Source: Telluria antibiotica
Lineage (GTDB): Bacteria; Pseudomonadota; Gammaproteobacteria; Burkholderiales; Burkholderiaceae_D
Length of the DNA stretch: 64,000 nucleotides
Direction: 5' to 3'
Assembly (NCBI RefSeq): GCF_011682055.1
Contig: NZ_JAAQOM010000020.1
Span: 1-64,000 of the forward strand
In this document: positions 34,874 to 43,899 of the stretch, piece by piece
Position numbering within the stretch: position 1 is the stretch's first letter
Layout of the letters: each line of letters starts with the position of its first letter
The notes under the pieces: model-generated
Told to the model about the DNA's origin: nothing
The model's input: only the letters and a program-made list of their open reading frames with translations
The model's database searches: none
Made by a program: the position numbers and the translations under genes

Positions 34874-36186
34874 GCGCCCTGGCCGCCACCCTGCGCAGCC
34901 TCGAGATCAAGGCGCCGCCCGTCGCGACGCCGACCGGCCGCCTCGTGGCCGTGCAAGGCCTGCTGCTCGAAAGCGTGGGCTGCCGCCTGCACACGGGCCA
35001 GCGCTGCCGCGTCGAGACCGTCGACGGCAACTGGCTCGATGCGCAGGTCGTGGGCTTCCGCGACAAGGTGACGTACCTGATGCCGTTCAAGCAGGCCGAC
35101 GGCCTCGTGACGGGCGCGCGCGTGCTGCCGGCCACCGGTCCGTCCAGCATCCAGATCGGCCCGTCGTGGATGGGCCGCATGGTGAATGGCCTCGGCGAGC
35201 CGATCGACGGCCGCGGCAAGCTCGGTGGCGAAGAAACGCTGTCGACCACGCCGCCGAAGGTCAACCCGCTCAAGAAGGCGCCGGTGGAAGAGCCGCTGGA
35301 CGTCGGCGTGCGCGCGATCAACTCGATGCTCACCTTGGGCAAGGGCCAGCGCGTGGGTCTGATGGCCGGCTCCGGCGTCGGCAAATCAGTGCTGCTCGGC
35401 CTGATCACGCGCCAGACCGTGGCCGACGTGATCGTCGTGGGCCTGATCGGCGAACGTAACCGCGAGGTGCGCGAATTCATCGAGAAATCGCTGGGGCCGG
35501 AAGGCCTGAAACGCGCCGTCGTCGTCGTGGCGCCGGCCGACGAGAGCCCGCTGATGCGCGTGATGGCGACGGAATTGTGCCACTCGATCGCGGCCCACTT
35601 CCGCGACCGCGGCCAGAACGTGCTGCTGCTGTGCGATTCGCTGACGCGCTACGCGATGGCGCTGCGCGAAGTGGCGCTGTCGCTGGGCGAACCGCCGGCC
35701 ACGCGCGGCTATCCGCCGTCCGTGTTCTCGAACCTGCCGCAGCTGGTGGAATCGGCCGGCAATGGCGAAAACGAGAACGGCAGCATGAGCGCGATCTACA
35801 CGGTGCTGGCGGAAGGCGACGACCAGCAGGATCCCGTCGTCGACAGCGCCCGCGCGATCCTGGACGGCCACATCGTGCTGTCGCGCGAGCTGGCGGAACG
35901 CGGCCACTACCCGGCGATCGACGTGGCGCAATCCATCAGCCGATGCATGGCGCAGGTGGTGTCGCCGGAACACGCGCTGGCCGCGCGCAAATTGAAGGCG
36001 GCGCTGGCCAAGCATGCGCGCGTGCGCGACCTGATCCCGCTCGGCGCGTACCAGCCGGGCGCCGATCCGGAGACCGACCGCGCCGTCAAGCTGCACCCGC
36101 ATATCGAAGCATTCCTGTGCCAGGGCACGCGCGAAGACGCACCGTTCGAGGGTTGTATCGACCAACTGAAAGCGATGATGGCATGA
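34870..36186 (+). CDS. fliI: Flagellar export ATPase FliI
   Basis: 438 aa, F1-beta-like ATPase energising export. Walker A GLMAGSGVGKSVLLG at about 158-172, Walker B VLLLCDSLTRYA at about 250-261, and the T3SS ATPase signature PSVFSNLPQLVESAGN. Overlaps fliH and fliJ by 4 bp each. Confidence 0.97.
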   Translation: MSALAATLRSLEIKAPPVATPTGRLVAVQGLLLESVGCRLHTGQRCRVETVDGNWLDAQVVGFRDKVTYLMPFKQADGLVTGARVLPATGPSSIQIGPSWMGRMVNGLGEPIDGRGKLGGEETLSTTPPKVNPLKKAPVEEPLDVGVRAINSMLTLGKGQRVGLMAGSGVGKSVLLGLITRQTVADVIVVGLIGERNREVREFIEKSLGPEGLKRAVVVVAPADESPLMRVMATELCHSIAAHFRDRGQNVLLLCDSLTRYAMALREVALSLGEPPATRGYPPSVFSNLPQLVESAGNGENENGSMSAIYTVLAEGDDQQDPVVDSARAILDGHIVLSRELAERGHYPAIDVAQSISRCMAQVVSPEHALAARKLKAALAKHARVRDLIPLGAYQPGADPETDRAVKLHPHIEAFLCQGTREDAPFEGCIDQLKAMMA

Positions 36187-36635
36187 GCAAGCGCGAGACG
36201 ATCACCAGCCTGGACACCCTCGTGCGCGTGCGCAGCACCGAGGTCGAGCGCCTGCAGACGGCGCTGGCCCGCAAGGAAGCGACGCGCGCACGCTACCAGA
36301 CGAGCGTGGAGCGCCTGACCGCGCTGGCCGAAGGCAGCGGCCCGTCGGGCCAGCCGGCCGGCACGCGGCCGCTGTCGCCGGCGCTCGCGCTGAACTGCGG
36401 GAATTACAAGCAGGCCGTGTTCGCGCTGGCGGACACCCACCGCACCGATCTGCAACTGCATGAAGCCGACATGGCCATCGCGCAGCAGAACCTGGCCCAG
36501 GCCTGGACGCGGCGCGAGCTGCTGGGCAAGGTGCTGGAGCAGCACGAGACCGCATACGCGCGCACGCAGGAACGCACGCAGCGCAAACGCGAAGACGAAA
36601 CCGCCACGCAATCCTGGCTGGCCCGCCAGGCTTGA
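36183..36635 (+). CDS. fliJ: Flagellar export protein FliJ
   Basis: 150 aa, almost all charged coiled coil (about 10-60 and 75-148), as expected for the FliJ stalk. Start chosen at the ATGA overlap with fliI; the frame is open far upstream but only antisense-like sequence lies there. Sequence conservation in this family is low, so position supports the call. Confidence 0.85.
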   Translation: MSKRETITSLDTLVRVRSTEVERLQTALARKEATRARYQTSVERLTALAEGSGPSGQPAGTRPLSPALALNCGNYKQAVFALADTHRTDLQLHEADMAIAQQNLAQAWTRRELLGKVLEQHETAYARTQERTQRKREDETATQSWLARQA

Positions 36636-36666
36636 TCAGGCCACTCACCACTCTGAAGAAGCCAAC

Positions 36667-38070
36667 ATGTCGACCATTACCGCACCGGCCTACGATCCGA
36701 CCACCACGGCGGCCGCGATGGCACAAAAGTCCGTCGCAGAACCCCAGCAGATGATCAACAACCAGACCGCCCTGGCAAACGCCACCGCGGGCGGGCTGTC
36801 GACGCTGAGCTCGGCGATCTCCGCCTTCCAGACGAGCCTGAGTTCGTTGACCGGCCTCGGCAGCTCCATGCTGGCGCAGAGCGCCACCTTCTCCGACACG
36901 TCGGTCGGCAGCGCCACCGCAAAGCCACTGGCCGCCGCCGGCACCTACAGCCTGTTCGTGCAACAGCTGGCGACGGCGAGCCAGGTGTCGTACAACAACC
37001 TGTCCAACGGCAGGACGGCGGGCGGCACCCTGAAAGTGGTGCTGTCGAACGAAACGACGGCGACCACGACCGCCTCGTTCAACGTCGACCTGTCGGCCGC
37101 CTCCGCGGATACCGATGGCGACGGGGTACTGAGCATCAACGAAGTGGCCGCCGCGATCAACCGCTCTTCCGGCAACACGGGGCTCGTCTCGGCCGGTGTC
37201 GTCACGATCGGCACCGACACCCGCCTCGTGCTGACCTCGAAGAATACGGGCGCAGCCAACACCGTGTCGCTCGATCCGTCGCTCGTGACCGACGCCACGC
37301 TGAAGACCGGCCTCGGCTCGCGCTCCATCGTCAATGCGGCCCAGGACGCCATCGTCCTGTTTGGCGGCAAGGCCGGCACGCCGATGCAGCAGTCGTCGAA
37401 CACCTTCACGAACATCAGCGGCGTATCGGCGACGTTCACCCGCGCACAAAGCGCGACGGAAAACCCGATCACGCTGACGGTCAACAGCGACAGCGCCGGC
37501 ACGACCAAGAACGTGCAGGCGTTCGTCGACGCGTACAACAAGCTCAAGACGACGATCGATTCGCTCGTCGATCCTGGCAGCCCGAGCAGCAACAAGGCCG
37601 CGGGCATCTTTGCCGACGATTCCGGCATCAAGGCTCTGCAAGCCCGCCTGGTCGACCTGGTGCGCCCGAACGGCACCCTGTCGCTGGCCGCCTACGGCAT
37701 CACGGCCAACCGCGACGGCACGCTGGCGCTCGACTCGACCCGCCTGACCAAGCAGCTGGCCAGCAATCCGAACGGCCTTGACCAGTTGATCGGCTCGAGC
37801 AGCATCAGCAGCCCGACCGGCATCGCCGGCAACCTGAACACCTACCTGAACCTATGGAGCAACAGCACCACGGGCCAGATCCAGCAGCGTACCGATGCCA
37901 ACACGAAGCTGCAGTCGGACCTGGGCAAGCGCCAGACCGACCTGAGCGCGCAATACGATTCCGCTTATAAGCGTTACCTGAAGCAATTTACTGACCTGCA
38001 AGCCCTGCAATCGGCAATGAACAGCAACCTGTCCATGTTCGACGCAATGTTCGGCAACAATAAGTCCTGA
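36667..38070 (+). CDS. fliD: Filament cap protein FliD (LafB-like)
   Basis: 467 aa. N-terminal D0 helix with heptads, central flagellin-like and IN-motif domains, and a C-terminal region (FVDAYNKLKTTIDSL..., then YDSAYKRYLKQFTDLQALQSAMNSNLSMFDAMF) typical of FliD. Caps the filament and polymerises flagellin. First of the fliDSTKL group, which has the order lafBCDEF of lateral systems. Confidence 0.94.
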   Translation: MSTITAPAYDPTTTAAAMAQKSVAEPQQMINNQTALANATAGGLSTLSSAISAFQTSLSSLTGLGSSMLAQSATFSDTSVGSATAKPLAAAGTYSLFVQQLATASQVSYNNLSNGRTAGGTLKVVLSNETTATTTASFNVDLSAASADTDGDGVLSINEVAAAINRSSGNTGLVSAGVVTIGTDTRLVLTSKNTGAANTVSLDPSLVTDATLKTGLGSRSIVNAAQDAIVLFGGKAGTPMQQSSNTFTNISGVSATFTRAQSATENPITLTVNSDSAGTTKNVQAFVDAYNKLKTTIDSLVDPGSPSSNKAAGIFADDSGIKALQARLVDLVRPNGTLSLAAYGITANRDGTLALDSTRLTKQLASNPNGLDQLIGSSSISSPTGIAGNLNTYLNLWSNSTTGQIQQRTDANTKLQSDLGKRQTDLSAQYDSAYKRYLKQFTDLQALQSAMNSNLSMFDAMFGNNKS

Positions 38071-38080
38071 GAGAACAGCC

Positions 38081-38467
38081 ATGTCTTACGAAGCCTACAG
38101 CAGCTACCACGCCACGAGTCTCGACGCGCAGACGTCGCGCGCCTCGCCGGTCGAACTGGTGCTGGTCCTGACCGACGGCCTGATCGACGAGCTGGCGCGC
38201 GCGCGCGCACACATCGTCGCCAAGCGCTACGAGCAGCGCGCCAACAGCATCAACAAGTGCGTCGACATCATCAACGGCCTGTCGAGCTCCCTCGACTTCG
38301 AGAGCGGCGGCCAGGTCGTGGCGAACCTCGCCAATCTGTACGACTTCTGCGTCACGCACCTGCACGGCGCCGGCATCAAGCAGGATCCGGCGATGGTCGA
38401 CGAAGTCATGAAGATCATGACCACGATTCGCCAGGGCTGGGACGGCGTACGGTCGCGTAATGGCTGA
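38081..38467 (+). CDS. fliS: Flagellin export chaperone FliS (LafC-like)
   Basis: 128 aa helical protein: YSSYHATSLDAQTSRASPVELVLVLTDGLIDELARA at the N-terminus and the INKCVDIINGLSSSLDFESGG motif are typical. Binds the flagellin C-terminus to prevent premature polymerisation. Overlaps fliT by 8 bp. Confidence 0.93.
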   Translation: MSYEAYSSYHATSLDAQTSRASPVELVLVLTDGLIDELARARAHIVAKRYEQRANSINKCVDIINGLSSSLDFESGGQVVANLANLYDFCVTHLHGAGIKQDPAMVDEVMKIMTTIRQGWDGVRSRNG

Positions 38468-38789
38468 TCCACTCGACCGCCGGGCCAAGCTCGCGCAGCT
38501 CGGCGACGCCATGCAGGCCGCCGCCGCGCGCGCCGACTGGAACCGGGTGGAGACCCAAGTCCGCGCCCTGATCCCGGCGCTGCACGCGCTGGCCCAGCAG
38601 GGACCCTGGACTGCCGCGGAACGCACGGCGCTGGAGCGGGTTCGTACCCAGCACGTGGCAGCTGCAACGGCAGCGGCTGTGGCGACATGCGCGCTCGAAT
38701 CGCGTCTGGAACACATGCGCGCCAACAAAGAGGGCTGGGTCGCCTATGCGATGTACAGCGAAACCGAACTCGACCCAATCCAGGAATGA
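38460..38789 (+). CDS. fliT: FliT-like export chaperone (LafD-like)
   Basis: 109 aa helical protein. Little sequence conservation is expected for FliT. Called from size, helical character, an 8-bp overlap with fliS, and position matching lafD. Probable chaperone for FliD. Confidence 0.75.
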   Translation: MADPLDRRAKLAQLGDAMQAAAARADWNRVETQVRALIPALHALAQQGPWTAAERTALERVRTQHVAAATAAAVATCALESRLEHMRANKEGWVAYAMYSETELDPIQE

Positions 38790-38791
38790 CG

Positions 38792-39988
38792 ATGATGCTC
38801 AACACCGTATCCCCTTCGACCCCGGCCCAGCCTGCCCAGCAGGCCAGCGCCCCGGCCGCCGCCAACGACGCGGCGCCGGCACCGGCCGCGGCATCGGCAC
38901 CGTCCGACAACGCAGGTGCCGCCCAGGTGCCGGCACAGCCGTTCGCGCGCTGGCTCGGCCAGCAGTTCGACGTCACCGTGCCGGTCGCGCAGGCCGCCGT
39001 GCCGGCCGCGCCCGAAGCGGATGACGGCAGCACGCCGGCGCCGAGCGCCGCGCCGGTGGCCACCGACGACAAGAGCACCGATGCCGGCAAGCCCGCCGCC
39101 GCCGTGCCCGACAGCGCTCTGCTGGCCGCGATGGCAATGCCGCTGATGCCGCTGTCGCCGCAACAGATCACGCAGGCCGTACAGGCTGCACAGGGCGGCA
39201 CCCGCGCCACGACCGGCGACGCCGTCAAGGCCGACGCGCCGGCCCCGGCGCCGGCTGTCTCCGGCCAGGACGGCCGCCGCGCGCCCACTGCCCTGCCGCA
39301 GGCCTTCCTCGCGCAGGCGCTGCCGACGGCGCCCGCCGGCGCGACGGTCGCACCGGTGGCGGACACCCGTGCTGCCGTGGCCGCGGTCGCGCAGGCCAAT
39401 GTCACCACCGGCAACGCCACCGGCGGCCAGGATGCGAATGCGGATGGCGCGGCCGCCCAGGGCGCGCCAGGCGTCCCGGCCGGCACGAACGTCGCCGCGG
39501 CCGTGCCTGGCGCCGTGGCGGTGCAGCCGGCCCAGCCCGCCGCCGATACCGTCAAGTTGGCCGGTCCGCCGACCGCATGGCGCCAGAGCCTGCAGGAAAC
39601 GCTGGGCGACCGCCTGAACGTGCACGTCGCAAACAACGTGCAGCAGGCCACGATCAGCATCGAGCCGCCGCAACTGGGCCGCATCGACATTGCGATCCGC
39701 CACAGCGCCGGTACGCTGGAAGTGAACATCTCCGCCTCGAATGGCGACGTGCTGCGCCAGTTGCAGACCGTCAGCGACAACCTGCGCAACGATCTGTCGC
39801 AGCGGCAGTACACGGAAGTGGCCGTGACGGTCACCCCGACACCGAAGAACAACGCGGCGCCGTTCGGCGACCCGCAGCAGCAGGGCCGCGGCCGCCAGCA
39901 AGGCCGCGATCAGGACAACGAGCCTGGCCGCGGTTTGGCCGAGGCCGGCAACCCCGCGTCCGTGTTCAACCTCGGCCGCGACTCGTAA
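38792..39988 (+). CDS. fliK: Hook-length control protein FliK (LafE-like)
   Basis: 398 aa. Long Ala/Pro-rich disordered N-terminal ruler (about 1-265), then the FliK C-terminal switch domain (about 268-365): QQATISIEPPQLGRIDIAIR, LEVNISASNGDVLRQLQ. A Gln/Arg/Gly-rich tail follows. ATGs at 38786, 38792 and 38795 are possible; AGGA is best spaced from 38792. Molecular ruler acting on FlhB. Confidence 0.92.
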   Translation: MMLNTVSPSTPAQPAQQASAPAAANDAAPAPAAASAPSDNAGAAQVPAQPFARWLGQQFDVTVPVAQAAVPAAPEADDGSTPAPSAAPVATDDKSTDAGKPAAAVPDSALLAAMAMPLMPLSPQQITQAVQAAQGGTRATTGDAVKADAPAPAPAVSGQDGRRAPTALPQAFLAQALPTAPAGATVAPVADTRAAVAAVAQANVTTGNATGGQDANADGAAAQGAPGVPAGTNVAAAVPGAVAVQPAQPAADTVKLAGPPTAWRQSLQETLGDRLNVHVANNVQQATISIEPPQLGRIDIAIRHSAGTLEVNISASNGDVLRQLQTVSDNLRNDLSQRQYTEVAVTVTPTPKNNAAPFGDPQQQGRGRQQGRDQDNEPGRGLAEAGNPASVFNLGRDS

Positions 39989-40031
39989 GCAACGGATGCA
40001 TCGATAGCGCCTATAAGGTGCGAGTACCAAC

Positions 40032-40502
40032 ATGAGCAAAATGAAAATGATTATCGCCATCGCCGGCGCCGTGATCGTGAGTGCGGCCGGCGCGGGTGGT
40101 GCGGTCTGGTGGTTCATGCCCAAGCCCGCGGCGGCAGCCGGTGCGGCCAAGAAGGTCGAACCGGACAAGCCGAAGGACGGCAAGCCGCTCAAGTACGTGA
40201 CCTTGGACAAGGTCATCGTGATGCTCCGTCGCGGTCCGGACGACAGCGACGCGCACTACCTGTCCACGGACCTCGTGCTGTCGACGGAAGCGTCGAAGGA
40301 AAAGGAAACGAAGGAAAACCTGCCGCTGCTGCGCAGCCTGGCGGTGCGCACCCTCTCGGCCTACACGATGAAGGAAGCGTCCGGCATGACGGTCGAGCAG
40401 TACGCGGAGCAGCTGAACAAATCCTTCGACGCCAATTATGAGCACGAGCACACGGAAAAACCGTTCGTGCAAGTCATGATCGGCAAGCTGATCATCGAAT
40501 AA
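40032..40502 (+). CDS. fliL: Flagellar basal-body-associated protein FliL (LafF-like)
   Basis: 156 aa: one N-terminal TM (about 5-26), a Lys/Pro-rich linker, and a periplasmic stomatin-like FliL domain (KYVTLDKVIVMLRRG..., HYLSTDLVLSTEASKE..., NKSFDANYEHEHTEKPFVQVMIGKLIIE). Supports stator function. Confidence 0.92.
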   Translation: MSKMKMIIAIAGAVIVSAAGAGGAVWWFMPKPAAAAGAAKKVEPDKPKDGKPLKYVTLDKVIVMLRRGPDDSDAHYLSTDLVLSTEASKEKETKENLPLLRSLAVRTLSAYTMKEASGMTVEQYAEQLNKSFDANYEHEHTEKPFVQVMIGKLIIE

Positions 40503-40516
40503 CCACCGGGGACAAC

Positions 40517-41257
40517 GTGGGTTACATGACCGACTACGCCGACAGCTACGCCAGCAGCGAATATGCCGATGCCGCGATCCACGCGGCCATGAGCGCCGCC
40601 GAAGAGCAGAAACACCTCGTCGCCTATGCGCCGCTGGTCAAGCGCATCGCGCGCCAGCTCAACTCGCAGGTATCGGGTGCGCTGGGCCGCGAGGACATGG
40701 AGCAGATCGGGCTGATGGGCCTGCTCGAAGCGCTGCGCCGCTACGGCACGCCGGACACCGGCTTCGGCAGCTACGCGTCGCTGCGCGTGCGGGGCGCGAT
40801 CCTCGACGAGCTGCGTCGCCAGGACTGGCGTCCGCGCGCCGTGCGCCAGGACAGCCACAGGATGCGCGACGCCGTGCGCGCCCTCACCCGCAAGCTCGGC
40901 CACGAGCCGAACGACAAGGAAGCGGCCGACGCGCTGGGCATCAGCCAGGAAGAGTGGCGCCAGTTCCTGCTGGACGACTGCGCGGAAGAGCTGCTCAGCT
41001 TCGACGACATCCTGCAGGAAGCGACGGAGCGCGCGCACAGCTCGCCGGGACCGGAAGACCAGTTCCTCGTGCGCCGCAGCCTCGAACAAGCGCTGTCCGC
41101 GCTGAACGAACGGGAGCAGCGCGTGATCCAGATGATTTACGAATTCGAGCTCAGCTACAAGGAAATCGCTGCCGTGCTCGACCTGTCCGATGCCCGCGTG
41201 TGCCAGCTCAACAAGAGTGCGCTGGCCAAGATGAAAGCGGCACTGGCCCAGGCCTGA
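40517..41257 (+). CDS. lafS: Flagellar sigma factor, FliA/LafS type
   Basis: 246 aa sigma-28-class factor directing late lateral-flagellar genes. Region 2 (LVKRIARQLNSQVSGALGREDMEQIGLMGLLEALRRYG..., SYASLRVRGAILDELR), region 3 (AVRALTRKLGHEPNDKEAADALGISQEEW) and region 4 HTH (LNEREQRVIQMIYEFELSYKEIAAVLDLSDARVCQL). Starts GTG 40517 or ATG 40526; neither spacing from GGGGA is ideal. The anti-sigma gene flgM follows after motAB. Confidence 0.93.
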   Translation: MGYMTDYADSYASSEYADAAIHAAMSAAEEQKHLVAYAPLVKRIARQLNSQVSGALGREDMEQIGLMGLLEALRRYGTPDTGFGSYASLRVRGAILDELRRQDWRPRAVRQDSHRMRDAVRALTRKLGHEPNDKEAADALGISQEEWRQFLLDDCAEELLSFDDILQEATERAHSSPGPEDQFLVRRSLEQALSALNEREQRVIQMIYEFELSYKEIAAVLDLSDARVCQLNKSALAKMKAALAQA

Positions 41258-41284
41258 CCGATTACAAGAAAGGTAACAATAATC

Positions 41285-42172
41285 ATGCAAATCCTTGGCA
41301 TTCTGATCGTGCTCGGCGCCGTGTTCGGCGGCTTCACGATGATGGGTGGCACGGCCGGCGCCATCTGGCAGCCGACCGAGCTGATCGTCATCTGCGGCGC
41401 CGCCACCGGCGCGCTCGTGCTGGGCAACCCCAAGCACGTGCTGGCCGAGCTCTTTTCCCAGTTCAAGCGCGTCGCGAGCAAGCACAAGCACGACTCCGAA
41501 TTCCAGCGCCAGCTGCTCCTCCTGATGTACGAACTGCTGCAGACGGCGGCCGGCGGCCTGAAGGCGCTCGACGCCCACGTCGAGGCGCCGAAGGACAGCC
41601 CGATGTTCCAGCGCTATCCGCTGATCCTGGAAGAGCCGAAACTGCTGGCGTTCATCGTCGATAACTTCCGCCTGATGGCAATGGGCAAGATCAACGCGCA
41701 CGAGCTGGAAGGCGTGCTCGAGCAGGAACTCGACGCCATCCACGAAGAGCTGACCCAGCCTTCGAAATCGCTGCACAAGATCGCGGAAGCGATGCCGGGC
41801 TTCGGCATCCTGGCCGCCGTGCTGGGCATCGTGATGACGATGAACTCCGTCGGCGAAGGCGCCGACACGGCCGAAATCGCGGAACGCGTGGGTGCCGCGA
41901 TGGTCGGTACGTTCATCGGTATCTTCATGTGCTACGGCGTGCTCGATCCGATCTCCGGCATGATGAAACAGCTCGTCAATTCCGAGGCATCGACGATGGA
42001 AACGGTGAAGGTCGTGCTGTGCACCCACGTGGCCGGCAAACCGCCGCTGCTGGCGATCGACGCGGGCCGCCGCCTGATCCAGCTGAACACCAAGCCCAGT
42101 TTCGCCCAGCTCGAAACGTGGATCAACGCGATGGCCGATGGCGAGGAACCGAGCGCCAGGCGCAAGGCTTGA
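41285..42172 (+). CDS. motA: Flagellar stator MotA (LafT-like)
   Basis: 295 aa with four TM helices, a large cytoplasmic loop (about 60-165) carrying charged residues for FliG contact, and the conserved proline region MPGFGILAAVLGIVMTMNSVG at about 168-188. Proton- or sodium-type ion use is not decided by the sequence I see. AAAGG precedes the start. Confidence 0.95.
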   Translation: MQILGILIVLGAVFGGFTMMGGTAGAIWQPTELIVICGAATGALVLGNPKHVLAELFSQFKRVASKHKHDSEFQRQLLLLMYELLQTAAGGLKALDAHVEAPKDSPMFQRYPLILEEPKLLAFIVDNFRLMAMGKINAHELEGVLEQELDAIHEELTQPSKSLHKIAEAMPGFGILAAVLGIVMTMNSVGEGADTAEIAERVGAAMVGTFIGIFMCYGVLDPISGMMKQLVNSEASTMETVKVVLCTHVAGKPPLLAIDAGRRLIQLNTKPSFAQLETWINAMADGEEPSARRKA

Positions 42173-42190
42173 CCGGACCTGGAGCAATAA

Positions 42191-43159
42191 GTGCAAGCAA
42201 CCAAAAAAGGCGCCGAGAAGCACCACGAAGCGACCATCGTCAAGCGGGGCGGCGGCAAGCATCACGACGACGAGCACGGCGGCGCGTGGAAAGTGGCGTT
42301 CGCCGACTTCTGCATGGCGCTGATGGCGCTGTTCCTCGTGCTGTGGCTGATCGCGGCGCGCGACGCCCAGCAGGCCAAGGCCGTCGTGCGCGACAACACG
42401 GCCGCCGGCCTGATGGAAGGCTCGGGCGGCATGCCGGAAGTCAAGAACAGTCCGGCCGGTAGCCTGATCGAACGCTTCCAGCTTCCGCATAGCAACGGTG
42501 GCAGCCAGGGCCCGGCCACGGGTAACAAATCGAATACGCCCGAGATGCGCACGCGCTACGAATCGCCGTCCGAACTCGCGGCGCTGGCGCACCAGCTGGA
42601 GCAGATGAGCGCCGATGCCGGCCTCGCATCGAATCTTGCCGCAGTGATCACACCGGACGGCCTGCGCGTGATGTTGCACGACACGGATCGCCAAGGCATG
42701 TTCGTGCGCGGCAGCCCGCTGCCCACGGAACGCTTCGCAAAACTGTTGCGCGCGATGGCACCTTTGTTCGAAAAAATGGAAAATCAGATGTTGATCGTAG
42801 GCCACACGGATTCCTTGCAGTACACTAAGGCCGGACCGACCGGCTATTCCAACTGGAGCCTGTCGGTCAACCGCGCGCTGGCTGCGCGGTCCGAACTGCT
42901 CATCGGCGGCATGCGCAGCGAAAGCATCCTGCAACTGGTCGGCATGGCCGACCGCGCCCCGATCGACGCGGCCCATCCGGACGCTTCGGCCAACCGTCGT
43001 ATCGAATTGTTGATCCTGACCGGCAAGCAAGCCGCTGCCATCAAGACCATGTTCGGGACGCCGGCGGCCACCGACTCCCTGACACAGGACGTGTCCACGT
43101 CCCGGACGGACGATGCGGCGCTGAAGGCGCTGCGCAGCCAGATGGTAAAGAAACCATGA
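42191..43159 (+). CDS. motB: Flagellar stator MotB (LafU-like)
   Basis: 322 aa. Cytoplasmic His/Lys-rich tail, single TM with the ion-carrying Asp (WKVAFADFCMALMALFLVLW; Asp at about 39), plug and linker, then a C-terminal OmpA-like peptidoglycan-binding domain (LIVGHTDSLQYTKAGPTGYSNWSLSVNRA...). The Gly-Tyr-Ser-Asn-Trp-x-Leu-S motif of MotB is present. GTG start with GGAG 7 bp upstream. Confidence 0.95.
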   Translation: MQATKKGAEKHHEATIVKRGGGKHHDDEHGGAWKVAFADFCMALMALFLVLWLIAARDAQQAKAVVRDNTAAGLMEGSGGMPEVKNSPAGSLIERFQLPHSNGGSQGPATGNKSNTPEMRTRYESPSELAALAHQLEQMSADAGLASNLAAVITPDGLRVMLHDTDRQGMFVRGSPLPTERFAKLLRAMAPLFEKMENQMLIVGHTDSLQYTKAGPTGYSNWSLSVNRALAARSELLIGGMRSESILQLVGMADRAPIDAAHPDASANRRIELLILTGKQAAAIKTMFGTPAATDSLTQDVSTSRTDDAALKALRSQMVKKP

Positions 43160-43188
43160 CGATTCAATCGAAAACCCGAGGAACACGC

Positions 43189-43467
43189 ATGAAGATCTCC
43201 AGCGGCTCCACGCCCTCCGTCTCGATCACGCCGCTCGCCGGCGGTGCCGCCGCACCGGCCGCGGCACCGGCCGGCGCCCCAGCGGGCACGGACGCGCTCG
43301 AATCCGCCGTGCTGCAACCGGCGCAGAAAGCCCTGGGTGCCCTGCCCGACTTCGACGCCGCCCGCGTGGCCGAGCTGCGCGATGCGCTGGCCAAGGGCGA
43401 GCTGCCGTTCGATGCGGGCCGTCTGGCCGGCCTGATCCAGCGCTTCCACGGCGGCGGCAAGGGCTGA
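43189..43467 (+). CDS. flgM: Anti-sigma-28 factor FlgM
   Basis: 92 aa. Ala/Pro-rich N-terminus and a sigma-binding C-terminal helix pair (ARVAELRDALAKGELPFDAGRLAGLIQRFHGG). The start at 43189 has GAGGA 6 bp upstream; 43156 would overlap motB. Expected to hold the LafS-type sigma factor inactive until hook completion. Confidence 0.88.
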   Translation: MKISSGSTPSVSITPLAGGAAAPAAAPAGAPAGTDALESAVLQPAQKALGALPDFDAARVAELRDALAKGELPFDAGRLAGLIQRFHGGGKG

Positions 43468-43470
43468 TCC

Positions 43471-43899
43471 ATGGGACGCATCACCCGCGACCAGGCTGTT
43501 GCCCGGCTGCTGGACGGCGTCGAGGCCGACCTCGGCGCCTGCGGCACGATCCGCGACCTGCTGGAGCGCCAGTTCCAGGCCGCCATGCGTCACCACGGCA
43601 GCGAGCTGACCGTGCTGGCCGAACAGCTCACGCCCGAGCTGGACGCGATGGAACAGCGCCGCCGCCAACGCGTCCAGCTCGTCCGCGCGCTGCTGGGCCA
43701 GAACGCCACCATGGACGACCTGTTGGGCAGCCTGCCCGCGCCGCAGCGCACGCGCGGCCGGGCCGACTGGAGCCGCCTGGAAGAACTCGTGCGCGACTGC
43801 AAGCAGGCAACCGTCCGCAACGGCAGCCTGATGGCCGAACAATTTACGATCATGCAACGCCTGCTCCACGGCGAAGACGGTACCTATGCGCCACGCTGA
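43471..43899 (+). CDS. flgN: FlgK/FlgL export chaperone FlgN
   Basis: 142-aa helical coiled-coil protein with the FlgN pattern LLDGVEADLGACGTIRDLLERQ..., then LEELVRDCKQATVRNGSLM. It directly follows flgM (3-bp gap) and overlaps the next gene by 14 bp. Confidence 0.87.
   Translation: MGRITRDQAVARLLDGVEADLGACGTIRDLLERQFQAAMRHHGSELTVLAEQLTPELDAMEQRRRQRVQLVRALLGQNATMDDLLGSLPAPQRTRGRADWSRLEELVRDCKQATVRNGSLMAEQFTIMQRLLHGEDGTYAPR

Noticed and set aside
40436..43186. 916-aa minus-strand ORF over fliL-sigma-motAB
   Set aside because: Spans several well-identified plus-strand genes; composition (His/Arg/Ala/Val-rich, no domains) marks it as antisense shadow.
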